A DNA stretch of 64,000 nt. Origin: Spraguea lophii. Lineage: Eukaryota > Microsporidia > Spragueidae. Numbering within the stretch: position 1 is the stretch's first letter; every line of letters starts with the position of its first letter. Made by a program: the position numbers and the translations under genes. The notes below the pieces were generated by a model that made no database searches, had not been told where the DNA came from, and saw only the letters and a program-made list of their open reading frames with translations. Where the stretch lies: positions 62,001 to 126,000 of the forward strand of contig LDOQ01000320.1 in the NCBI GenBank assembly GCA_001887945.1, given 5' to 3'. Shown here piece after piece: positions 31,201-40,049 of this stretch.

Positions 31201-31559
31201 TTTTTGAATATTTATGAACTTGTTTAATAACGAATTGAATACGTTTTTCACCTATTCTAAATTAATTTTTTGGTGTTTTGGGGTTTTAAGGCATCTGAAA
31301 AAATAACATAAATGGGAATAATGAATATAAATAGGTTTAAAAATTTATTCTTTTACTTTTAAATCTGTTAATATTTTTATATGTTCTGTTATAGCCTTTT
31401 CTGATTTTAAATATTGTTTCTGTAAGTATTTTTTTAAACCAATACTATATTAATTTAATCTTTTATGTGTTAATATCACTGTTTTTCGGGTCAACGAATT
31501 TTTTTTGTGATTTTTCATAAAATGCTCATATTTGTTTTATTGATATTATCTTAATCTTT
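31201..31559. other. Gene-free flank of Merlin remnant
   Basis: AT-rich. It may hold the decayed 3' end of the reverse-strand Merlin relic that follows. No clear inverted repeat found. Confidence 0.35.
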
Positions 31560-32060
31560 CAAACTATTTGTTACTATTTTGTTCTTTTCGTTTACATGTT
31601 TTTTCTATGATGTTGTTAAGTTTTGTTGAATTCCCTTTCGATTAACCTCGAAAAATGTCTCTGAACTTTCTCTATCTATATCATCTATATGTCATAGATT
31701 TTTTAAACCTCTATCTCTGTTATACTTCCTTTTAGGAATGCATGATTCGTCGATTTCTGCCCAGATCTGATTATCTCCTATTCTCTTATTGTATTTATTA
31801 TCAAAGATGTTAACCAAAAGTTTAATAACTGTTTTAATTGATGAATAATCAATATTATATTCGTTTATTATATTCTTATACGATGAAAAGGTGCAAATTT
31901 CGTATATTATTTTTATAATTACTGCAAGAGATATTTTAGTTCCCTCGAATAACGACTTTTTTCTAATTGAACTCGATTTATTTCTGCATTTATATCTATA
32001 ACATCTCCAAATATCTCCTTCAAACGATTTCTATCTATCAAAACGACTAGTTTTTATATT
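31560..32060 (-). pseudogene. Merlin transposase remnant
   Basis: The reverse strand can be read across stops and small frameshifts as a Merlin/ISXO2-type transposase. A zinc-ribbon-like piece WRCYRYKC with KSLFEGTKISL (31920-32020) precedes the catalytic block IWAEIDES with PKRKYNRDRG (31705-31770) and a following SSETFFEVNRKG. The order and spacing match the better preserved element at 13797. Several stops separate the pieces, so it is dead. No terminal repeats were found. Confidence 0.75.
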
Positions 32061-32765
32061 TTGAACATCAACTTGATTTTTTTAATCTACCTATGTTCAT
32101 TGGCCAATTAGCAAACATAAAACTATTAACACATTTACTAAATAATTGGACTTTTGATGTAACTATTAATTCATCCATAGAGGTTATTTTTTCACATGCC
32201 TTAAATAATATTTATAAATGGATGAATGATATGAAATGATTAATAATAATATTTCAATGTTAATTTCTATTATTTTATATGCATAGATTTAATAAATAAA
32301 CGGGTTATTTTTGAAAAATAAATTTTAATATTATTTTCCAATAAGAACGATGAAAATATTTTTAAGTATAAGTGTATAACAGTTCTAAGCAATAATAAAA
32401 TTGTTAATAAAATTTTATTGAAGTATTATGATTTGAATACATTTAAAACCCCCAATATAATATTTTTATTTCTTTAAATTTAGATATTTAAATAAAATGT
32501 ATCTTTTATAAAATATTTTATATCATGTTTTCTAGTTTAAACTGTCAAAATCAAATGTCATAATATTTTCAAATTTTTTATTTTTTGACATTTAGAAATA
32601 TTTGTATAAGAACAATATTAAATCTATTGTGTGTATAGACACCAACGATATTAAAATCCATTTTATAGCAGGATTTAATAAATATCTTTGTGAGACATAT
32701 TTGATTAAATCCACTCATATTTAATTTATGAATTTTCGTATATTGTTAATAATTTTTAAAGAAAC
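32061..32765. other. Upstream region of secreted paralogue D
   Basis: About 700 bp, AT-rich, partly flank of the Merlin remnant. No frame or signal seen except the CC just before 32811. Confidence 0.35.
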
Positions 32766-32810
32766 ATGTCAACATATGTTGAAAATAAATATGTTGGAAT
32801 CATCTATTCC

Positions 32811-34028
32811 ATGGTGTTTTTATTGGATTTTATAAATTTTTTTCTTTGTACAAGTTTTTGTGCTATGCAATCCGAATTTAATTCGGACATAGAAATGATA
32901 AGTACATGGAATAATAGCCACATAACAAAAACTTATATTTTTTGTAATAATCTTGATATTGCATTGGATATAATACCACTTGATAAAGGTTTGTTTGAAA
33001 TAACTTTAGATTATTTTGAAGTGTTGCGATTTTTGGAATTAAATGATCTTCCATACGCAAATTTAAAGAGAAGATATTTGAATATAATACGTAATAAAAA
33101 GAAATTATTTGAATGCAAATCAATATCCGATATATCAAATGAGTTAAGCGAATATTTGAAATATTTAGAAATATTTTTGAAGGACTTGATAAACGAATGT
33201 ACTACTCATTCTAGAAGATATTTTGAAATCAAAAGATTTTCAGAAAAGAAATATCACAACAAGATAAAAAATAATTTCGTTAGAAAAATATTTTATAAAA
33301 AGAACTTAAATAGTTTAAAATTTATAAAAAAAATAGAGGCATTAGCGGAATATAATTTAAACCGGTTGAAAAAAACACAAAAAATATTATATATTGAACA
33401 TTCTAGGATGTTCCCTAATGATTATGAAATTATTATGAATAGCAATATTACAGATTATTATCAGGAATTTATAAAAACAACTATCAATAATATAATTTTA
33501 TTATCAACGGTTAATCAGATATACAACTGTTTTTCAGAAATAGAAAATTACATTATTGAGGCTTTTTTCATTTTATACCAAATAGAACGAATATTAACTT
33601 CAATTATATGCAACGATAGAAGCCAGGAAATTTCTTTACTGTGCGGATATGATTATATGAATATGCACACGGATTTTGCAGAATTTTTGGATATTTATGA
33701 TTTCATGAGATATATTTTCATAAATACTCAGCTTCAAAAAATTGCAAAAGTAGAAAAAAAATATTATAAAAAATTGGGAATGACGATAAACTATAATATT
33801 GCAGTGAACAAAGAATTATTTCTTGCAAACTATATATTAATTGGATCAGATGCATCTATACAAAGTTTTCTAACACTTTATAATTCATTTAAACCAGGCG
33901 AATTCCACAATTCGGGATTCAAAATATTAGAAAAGAAAAAATATCATTATATTTTGTCGCGCTCTGGTGTAGGAGACGATCAGTTAGATGATTGTGATAT
34001 GTTGACCGCAAAATTACTGGGTCACTAA
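32811..34028 (+). CDS. Secreted IW/GxDxS-family protein (paralogue D)
   Basis: I place the start at 32811 (406 codons including the stop) because it follows TTCC and gives a clean leader (MVFLLDFINFFLCTSFCA). An upstream ATG at 32766 would add 15 residues. The IW region reads STWNNSHITKTYIFCNN (about residues 25-41). The C-terminal block FLANYILIGSDASIQSFLTL (about 345-364) matches FFSEYFAVGKDASYESVLEF of paralogue A almost position by position. The middle is rich in Lys, Ile and Tyr and may be helical. A 40-residue C-terminal extension (SGVGDDQLDDCDML) is private to this copy. Secreted role is inferred. It sits between two transposon relics. Confidence 0.83.
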   Translation: MVFLLDFINFFLCTSFCAMQSEFNSDIEMISTWNNSHITKTYIFCNNLDIALDIIPLDKGLFEITLDYFEVLRFLELNDLPYANLKRRYLNIIRNKKKLFECKSISDISNELSEYLKYLEIFLKDLINECTTHSRRYFEIKRFSEKKYHNKIKNNFVRKIFYKKNLNSLKFIKKIEALAEYNLNRLKKTQKILYIEHSRMFPNDYEIIMNSNITDYYQEFIKTTINNIILLSTVNQIYNCFSEIENYIIEAFFILYQIERILTSIICNDRSQEISLLCGYDYMNMHTDFAEFLDIYDFMRYIFINTQLQKIAKVEKKYYKKLGMTINYNIAVNKELFLANYILIGSDASIQSFLTLYNSFKPGEFHNSGFKILEKKKYHYILSRSGVGDDQLDDCDMLTAKLLGH

Positions 34029-34479
34029 AACTTTGTTGGAGGCCAAATTTAGGTAATAAATTGGTCTTAGAAAACTTATTGCAAAAAACAGTTTTAGTAA
34101 ATGTTGCGTCTGGTGCGTGTAACCATATTCGAATCCTCGTAAAACCAAAACTTTTATTACTAAATAAAAAATAAGTTTTATTTAATAATTTTTACACTAC
34201 TCATTAAAACATTTTACTTTTTTGAGATTTATTGTTTTTTACTTCAATGAAATTATTTACATGGATATTTACTCATATATATAATCAACCACCTATTTTT
34301 CTTTTTGGTATTTTTATTAGCAACAAAATCTTTTTTAATTAAAACTTTATTTCCTATATTTATTTCGTATTTTGATATTTTTAGATTACAATCTTTATCT
34401 ATCTAATATATCCTTTCTCACAAAAGTAAATTCATTGGAAAATAATTCGGCGCTTTCATTATTACATTGTATTGTTATA
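34029..34479. other. Gene-free region with decayed repeat fragment
   Basis: Near 34105 the word GCGTCTGGTGCGTGTAACC echoes GCGTCTGGTGCACGTCGCC in repeat copy 5, followed by ATTCGAATCC. This may be a short fragment of the dispersed repeat. Otherwise AT-rich without frames. Confidence 0.4.
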
Positions 34480-34990
34480 TTATTTTCGCCTGTCTGTTGT
34501 GAAATAATTCAAATGGATTCTTGAATATTGCCGAATGAATAATTTTGTTTTAAGTAAATGTAATTTTTAAAAAATATTTGTGCCGATTATGCTTATTATC
34601 TGTAGATGTTTCCTTATTTATTATTCATATTAATGTTTGATTAAAACGTTCAATCCGTCCTGTGAATGAGAATCTCTAGGTCTCTAAATATATGTAAATT
34701 TCCCGATGTTTGCATAATTCTTCCACATGATGGGTTTTACATATAAAGCATTATCACGTTTTATTATTCGTGATACTCCGTTTAAATAAAATAAGTTAAA
34801 GATTCAATACGAGATTTTACTTTTTTATTTTTAATTGATAACAAAAAGTAAATTTCGCGCAAATATCAATAATTATTAAAATTCCTCCATATTCATCTTC
34901 ATTATTCCTATATTTTTTTAAATCTACCAAGTCGATTTATATTTTTTCGAGAAACTTGATAGATTTAATGTGTTCAGGTTTCTTTTTTAA
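34480..34990 (-). pseudogene. Retroelement-type (rve) integrase remnant
   Basis: Reading the reverse strand across stops gives three collinear integrase-core landmarks. EHIKSIKFLEKI is followed by IDLVDLKKY and then GGILIIIDICAKFTFCYQL (first catalytic Asp region, 34850-34980). RDNALYVKPIMWKNY lies near 34720-34770. TGRIERFNQTLI (34631-34667) carries the catalytic Glu, followed by HSAIFKNPFELFHNR. This is the order in integrases of Ty3-like or Maverick-type elements. It holds several stops and no flanking repeats were seen. Which class it came from cannot be decided here. Confidence 0.65.
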
Positions 34991-35271
34991 TTTTAAAGAA
35001 TTATACATTTACTAAGCAATCAATTTATTTATATAAGGATGTTAAGAATCATTATATAATTTTCCAATCTCCGGTTTCATTGTTTCTATAGATTCATTAA
35101 GTATAACCCCAAGTAATTTTTGATTGTCTACAAGGCATAATATATTTTTAATACATTTGAAATAGTAGCCTTCTTTATTAACCAGTATTTGACATCTTTC
35201 AATTAATTTTTATATTATTATAAAAATTAACTATATTTCGAATATTATATACCTTATTTAAAGAACTCTTT
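34991..35271. other. Flank of integrase remnant
   Basis: AT-rich. The first 100 bp may still be decayed integrase N-terminal sequence. No other feature. Confidence 0.3.
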
Positions 35272-35274
35272 CCC
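35272..35274 (+). promoter_or_regulatory. Possible CCC start-site signal of small secreted gene
   Basis: CCC lies eight bases before the ATG at 35283 (CCCTATTTTCTATG). The spacing is at the long end of those seen in the window. Confidence 0.5.
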
Positions 35275-35282
35275 TATTTTCT

Positions 35283-35561
35283 ATGATTTTTTTATTCATT
35301 ATTTCTATTTTTTGTGCTTCTACTGACGAAAATAATGAAGTAACTACTTTAGATAAAAACTCATCGGCAGAAGATAATACAATTGGAGTTCCAGTACCTG
35401 CTTTTGTTGATCCAGATGAAAATGATAAAGAAGTAGTAGAGAGATGCCATATACACTGTTCATTAAAAAGAGGGAAATATATTTTAAAATTGGAAGATAC
35501 CGAGGCTGGTGATAAATCTGAGAAACAAAAAAAAGGATTGGATAAATGTAGGCTAATTTAA
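35283..35561 (+). CDS. Small secreted acidic protein (92 aa)
   Basis: A 92-aa unknown with a short leader (FLFIISIFCA, residues 3-12, cleavage predicted before STDENN). The mature part of about 80 residues is acidic and hydrophilic, with three cysteines, two of them in ERCHIHCSLKRGKY. It has no low-complexity runs and its composition is balanced for this genome. I do not recognise a family. Small secreted proteins with few Cys are typical of host-facing or wall-associated factors, but that is inference. A CCC signal eight bases upstream supports real translation. Its neighbour on the other strand is another small secreted frame. Confidence 0.65.
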   Translation: MIFLFIISIFCASTDENNEVTTLDKNSSAEDNTIGVPVPAFVDPDENDKEVVERCHIHCSLKRGKYILKLEDTEAGDKSEKQKKGLDKCRLI

Positions 35562-35712
35562 CTTGAATTTAATAAAAAAGATTCGAAATTAATGGTAAGT
35601 AAAAAATTAAACTTTTTATTCGAACATTTTATTTTTAATATAAATTATTCAAATAAATTAATTACAATTGGGGTTTTATTTTTTAACCTCTTTATTTTTT
35701 TTCTATAAAACA

Positions 35713-35883
35713 TTAAACAATTTCTATGTATTGTAAACCCATATTTCTCTCAACTAATTCACGCGAAACTAAAAATAGAGAAAGAAATACATTATTAAAC
35801 TTATCTGGGATATCCAATTTATAATTTGAATATGCAGTTACAATGTAAAATCCTGTAACTGATAAGAAAATAATTTTCTTCAT
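35713..35883 (-). CDS. Small secreted protein (56 aa)
   Basis: A 56-residue reverse-strand frame. It begins MKKIIFLSVTGFYIVTAYS, which looks like a signal peptide, and ends in NMGLQYIEIV. The mature peptide would be about 37 residues. Composition is less AT-rich than the flanks and the frame has no Asn/Lys runs. It is convergent with the secreted gene at 35283, which ends about 150 bp away. No CCC lies upstream. It could be a true micro-secretome gene or the 5' part of a truncated longer gene. Confidence 0.5.
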   Translation of the reverse strand: MKKIIFLSVTGFYIVTAYSNYKLDIPDKFNNVFLSLFLVSRELVERNMGLQYIEIV

Positions 35884-36119
35884 CTAAGTAAATATTACCA
35901 ATATGATTTTAGCAGGAAAAACATATTAGTAATCCTTGGATATTACTAAAAACATTAAAAAAATATCAATGAAATGGATCAAAATTTACTTATTGTTTTC
36001 TTTTAAGTCTAAAGAATCACTTTCATATAATAATTCAGTAAAATTTGCTTTGAAAGTCTCCTTTTTAAAAAATAAATATAAAACGTATCTCATACTTACG
36101 AGAATAAAATCGTATGAAC
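35884..36119. other. Flank with unassigned frames
   Basis: Frames on both strands overlap here (35936-36256 forward, 35986-36210 reverse). The forward one runs into transposase-like sequence. I do not call either as a gene. Confidence 0.35.
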
Positions 36120-36690
36120 GCCTTAATTCATCGTATAAAAGTTTTAATTCCTGTTTTGTTATGGGAATAATTTTTAGAGTTAGAAGATATAAAAAATGTA
36201 AAAAGACCATGGTTTTAAAAAGTAAAACATATCGAATAGATCAATCTGTTTTATAAATTCGATAGATGCAATAAAATATTAATTTCAATTCGATATGATT
36301 CTGTATTTATATAGGTATTAGAACATCATTGAAAAATATAATTGGGGTAATATACGACGAACTCGTAAAACGTGATTAAAAACATGAGGCACGAGTTGCT
36401 GTTTTATTATAAATTCATTAGCAGAGTTTGAATTTTATAAAAACCATTGTTATTAATAAGATTAAACACGATAAAACAAAAGGGACGGATATATAGTTAA
36501 AGTCGACAAAATCTGTTTTGGTAAGAGGACATACAATGTATGATGGAGTATTTGCAGTACATCATGAACTTTTAAATAATGGCCTTTCGAAATAATGCGT
36601 ATACGAAATCATGAAATTATCGAAAATATAGCTTTAAAAGTATAGATGAATATTCTGCGATAATAACGAACGGGAAAATCATTATAACTT
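36120..36690 (+). pseudogene. Merlin transposase remnant
   Basis: Plus-strand pieces in order: RRYKKCKKTMVLKSKTYRID (36180-36240, zinc-ribbon region), RCNKILISIRYDSVFI (36265-36315), and VKVDKICFGKRTYNV (36498-36542). The last matches VEVDES--FGKRKYNVG of the family, with the residue after the catalytic Asp changed from Glu to Lys. Multiple stops and frameshifts follow. No inverted repeats were found. Confidence 0.65.
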
Positions 36691-37023
36691 CAAAAAGATA
36701 GGATCTAAATATTTCTGGTAAATCATAAAATAATTTTTTTGACCCAAAAAATAAAGAAATACCCATTTAAAACATTGAATATCCGTAATGCAGATTAAAC
36801 AATAAATAAAACATGAATGACCAATATTTAAAAAAAAACATTTAAGATATAATTCAAATTTCAAACGACGTATAAAATAAATAAATATTAAATGAGTATT
36901 TTTGTGATTTCACAACAACTTTAATTACCAATTCTTCTATTTTTTGTATATTCCACGTCCAACTAAATTATATTTAAAATATTAATTTTTACAATTATCA
37001 TAGCATAAACATTTATTATATAT
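36691..37023. other. Gene-free AT-rich segment
   Basis: Spacer between the Merlin relic and the membrane-protein gene. A 60-codon reverse frame here is hydrophobic but has no start signal, and I treat it as chance. Confidence 0.35.
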
Positions 37024-37632
37024 TTAATAATAAGATGTAACTAGCATCAATATGGTATATAACAACGACACGGCTAGAGCAATAAAGATAAATACAAACC
37101 TCGAATATTTCCCTTTATGAATCATCACTTTCTCTATATTTAAATACCAAACAATAGAAACCATTATACTAGAAATACCTAGAACAGCTCTAACAATAAG
37201 ACTTGTATAATCACCACTCAAACATTCTTTGATAACATAAAATATAGGGAACAATATAAAATTATATAATGAAGAATACCCAAACATCCTAAATAAGCAA
37301 AAAGTATATCCCTCAAGTTGTAACCCTGCTGCAAAACAATATGATAAAAGCATAGGAACAATCAAATATATCGAAGAAAATATAAGATGGAATAACAAAG
37401 TATGCATAACAGCTCCATAAAGAACGCTACGTAGTAATTTCAATAAAATAATGAATACAAGATAAATTATACAAAACGATACATTGTATAATATACCGAA
37501 ATAAATATCATATGGATGTGGTTCTTTTATACGTGTGGGTTTAAATTGAAGAGATCTACGTAAATAAAATGCTTCAGATGGCTGTTCTTGAGCTATTATT
37601 TTAGGGAGAATACGTTTTCCTTTGATTACCAT
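37024..37632 (-). CDS. Multi-pass membrane protein, possibly YIP1-like
   Basis: A 202-aa protein with a cytosolic N-terminus of about 45 residues (Lys/Arg-rich with PTRIKEPHPYDIYFG) and five hydrophobic helices, near residues 50-68, 80-100, 118-135, 145-162 and 174-198. Length, five-helix layout and a GYSSLYNFILFPIFY segment resemble YIP1/YIPF-type proteins of ER-Golgi vesicles, in which a 'YGYSL-P--P' segment is conserved. The match is by eye and weak, so the family stays open. A run of five C bases precedes the ATG by three bases, which marks the start firmly. Confidence 0.83.
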   Translation of the reverse strand: MVIKGKRILPKIIAQEQPSEAFYLRRSLQFKPTRIKEPHPYDIYFGILYNVSFCIIYLVFIILLKLLRSVLYGAVMHTLLFHLIFSSIYLIVPMLLSYCFAAGLQLEGYTFCLFRMFGYSSLYNFILFPIFYVIKECLSGDYTSLIVRAVLGISSIMVSIVWYLNIEKVMIHKGKYSRFVFIFIALAVSLLYTILMLVTSYY

Positions 37633-37950
37633 TAAGGGGGAAACTATATTTTTTTAATAAATACAAATCCAGAAACAATTTCAAAGATAAAATTATCCTT
37701 CGTTTGAAATAAAAATATTTAAATTTTTATTGTTACCAATTAAAAAGAATCTTATTTTAATTAATTCACTTGAATAATTAAAGAAATAATTTAATTAAAA
37801 ATATTTAACATATTCAAATATTAATATCAATAAGCATGTCATTAAAATAAAAAATAATTTTATTTTAAAATTTTAATAAAATAATTCTATCACGTACTTT
37901 TAAAAACAATTTTATTTTAAATATTTTTAAACTTCTTTTTCTCCTTAATT
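37633..37950. other. Spacer between CCT7 and membrane-protein gene
   Basis: About 318 bp, strongly AT-rich with TTTTAAAA-like runs. No frame. Confidence 0.4.
37636..37640 (-). promoter_or_regulatory. C-run start-site signal
   Basis: Gene strand reads CCCCCTTAATG, which fixes the start of the membrane-protein gene at 37632. Confidence 0.75.
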
Positions 37951-39795
37951 TCATTCTTTAACAGAATATAGACTATCAACTCTCAATAAAGTTTTTACTG
38001 CAGTTAAAGCACTCTTATACATATTCTGTTTAACAACCACTGGTTCAATAACACCCATACTAACCATATCAGCCACTCCATCAATACTCATTCCATATTC
38101 TTTTCTTTCTCTACTATGGTTTAATCGTAATTCTTGAATAGTAGCTATACTATCCATACCAAAGTTATCAGATAATGTTTTAGGAATTATTTCAAAAGCC
38201 TGTGCTAATGCTCTGTATACTAATTTGGATTTTGTTTTAAGTTTCATTGAAATATCACGCAATTCTTTGGATATTTGCATATCAACAGCACCTCCACCAG
38301 GCACAAGATGTAAATCATCGTTAAATATCATTTTATCGTTTTCTTTCATAACATCAGTGGTAGAATGTATTTTTGTTAAAATGGATAATCCATCTATTAA
38401 ACTTCTTTCGGCTTCATCCAATATTTCTTTACCTCCACCTCTTAATAATAAAGTGACTGTGCTATTATTTTTATTCGTAATAAAATTATATCTATATTTT
38501 CCTATTTGTTTTTCTTCAAAAAGATCACACTTACCAACATCTTTCATATTTCCCGTTGTTATTTCTTCATTATTACTTTCTATATTTTCTGTAGATGCAT
38601 TTATTCTACATCCACACATAGCACTCATTCTCTTCATATCTTCCATTCCTACTCTTCCTGCACTAAATATATTATATCTAGCAAAATACTGCGTAGCATA
38701 GTCTCCAATACTCTTAGTGCTAAATATAACATCAGCACCTGATTTTCTTATCGCATCAAGCTTTTTGTTGATTATATTCCATTCTGCATTAACAAATTTC
38801 TGATAATTATAAATATCAGTTTTTATTTCTGCATTATCTCTCTCACTCTGCCATTCCAAATCAACACTCAACAACAATATTTTAGGTTCTATTATTTTCT
38901 TTCTCATCTGCATATGTCCAGCATAAGAAAATGTCTTTTCAAAACATATACCATCAACAAGAATAGAATCTAAAAGATTCTTTCCTACCACCTTTTTTAT
39001 AGAATAATTTTTATTATGCATAGCAACGAGAATCTCACTAAAATATTTCTTTGAATTTTTTAAAATCTTAGAAGTCAATGCAGTACCTGCAACTTTCAAC
39101 AAGAAATTATTTCTAATATCAGATGCATTAATATTGATTTTAGCAACAGAATCATTAACCTCATCAGTTATCGTAGTTTCATCTATTGTATTATTATCAT
39201 TTATTACTGCATTATCATCATCAACCTCAGTAGTATTATTATCATCAACCTTAGTAATAGTATTATCATCCACATTCGTAGTATCATTTACTGCATTACC
39301 ATCCTCAGTAATAGTATTTTCTTCTTTATTATCATCCACAGAATTAATTATACTATTATCAGATTTATCTTCCAAACTAATAATATTTTTTCTAATAACA
39401 ATATCCACAACATCCACTATCTCATCTATTACATTAACTATATCAATTACCTCATATTTACTTTTAACCAAACTTTTCAAACAATTTAATATCTCTACTG
39501 CCAACAATACCACACTTGTAGTACCATCACCTATTTCCACATCCTGACACATACTTAAACTATGCAACAACCTAGCACTTGGATGTGAAAGAGATAAATG
39601 ACTAAGAATAGTAGCACCATCGTTAGTCAGTATTAAATCATCATTATCACTGTTGTTAATAAGCTTATCTCTACCATAAGGACCCAAGGTAGTTTTTAAA
39701 ATATTACTAATTTCTAGCCATATATCAATGTTAGAAAGTAAACATGGTATACCATCTCGAGTATCTTGATGTTCTATAACATTTATATTAGACAT
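37951..39795 (-). CDS. CCT7: CCT chaperonin subunit eta (CCT7/TCP-1 eta)
   Basis: A 614-aa subunit of the cytosolic CCT/TRiC ring that folds actin and tubulin. Group II landmarks: LGPYGRDKLI (about residues 37-46), NDGATIL (about 58-64), GDGTTSVVLLA (about 90-100) and the C-terminal GGGAVDMQISKELR (about 503-516). The subunit eta markers DNAEIKTDIYNYQKFVNAEWNIINKKLDAI and GDYATQYFARYNIFSAGRV (about 325-390) follow CCT7 closely. An Asp/Asn/Thr-rich insertion of roughly 75 residues (about 148-223) with repeated VDDN units makes it longer than the usual 540-560 aa. CCC lies five bases upstream of the ATG. Confidence 0.94.
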   Translation of the reverse strand: MSNINVIEHQDTRDGIPCLLSNIDIWLEISNILKTTLGPYGRDKLINNSDNDDLILTNDGATILSHLSLSHPSARLLHSLSMCQDVEIGDGTTSVVLLAVEILNCLKSLVKSKYEVIDIVNVIDEIVDVVDIVIRKNIISLEDKSDNSIINSVDDNKEENTITEDGNAVNDTTNVDDNTITKVDDNNTTEVDDDNAVINDNNTIDETTITDEVNDSVAKININASDIRNNFLLKVAGTALTSKILKNSKKYFSEILVAMHNKNYSIKKVVGKNLLDSILVDGICFEKTFSYAGHMQMRKKIIEPKILLLSVDLEWQSERDNAEIKTDIYNYQKFVNAEWNIINKKLDAIRKSGADVIFSTKSIGDYATQYFARYNIFSAGRVGMEDMKRMSAMCGCRINASTENIESNNEEITTGNMKDVGKCDLFEEKQIGKYRYNFITNKNNSTVTLLLRGGGKEILDEAERSLIDGLSILTKIHSTTDVMKENDKMIFNDDLHLVPGGGAVDMQISKELRDISMKLKTKSKLVYRALAQAFEIIPKTLSDNFGMDSIATIQELRLNHSRERKEYGMSIDGVADMVSMGVIEPVVVKQNMYKSALTAVKTLLRVDSLYSVKE

Positions 39796-40049
39796 TAAGA
39801 GGGATAAAAAAATATTATTTTTATAATAATGATAATATTAATGATAGGGATGGTGATAGTAGGAATAATATAATAATGATAGGGATGAGGATAGTAGGAA
39901 TGATAGAAAAATGTTAATATAAATTAAAATAATATAAAGATATTAATATAAATATAAATGATAAAACATTATAACAATATTAATAACAGTAACATAAATA
40001 TCAATAACATAAATAATATTAGGGTTAGTATAGGTTATTTAATTATTAT
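39796..40049. other. Spacer with repeated GATAGGGATG word
   Basis: At 39842-39908 the word GATAGGGATG recurs with GTAGGAAT, an imperfect repeat of about 48 bp. This is upstream of CCT7. Confidence 0.45.
39801..39803 (-). promoter_or_regulatory. CCC start-site signal of CCT7
   Basis: Gene strand reads CCCTCTTAATG. Confidence 0.65.

Noticed and set aside
30835..31207. Two 60-codon frames in the GC-rich repeat copy
   Set aside because: Higher GC makes longer chance frames likely. The frames are not kept in the other repeat copies.
34110..34140. Possible tRNA (ATTCGAATCC)
   Set aside because: No cloverleaf can be formed. The surrounding words match the dispersed repeat instead.
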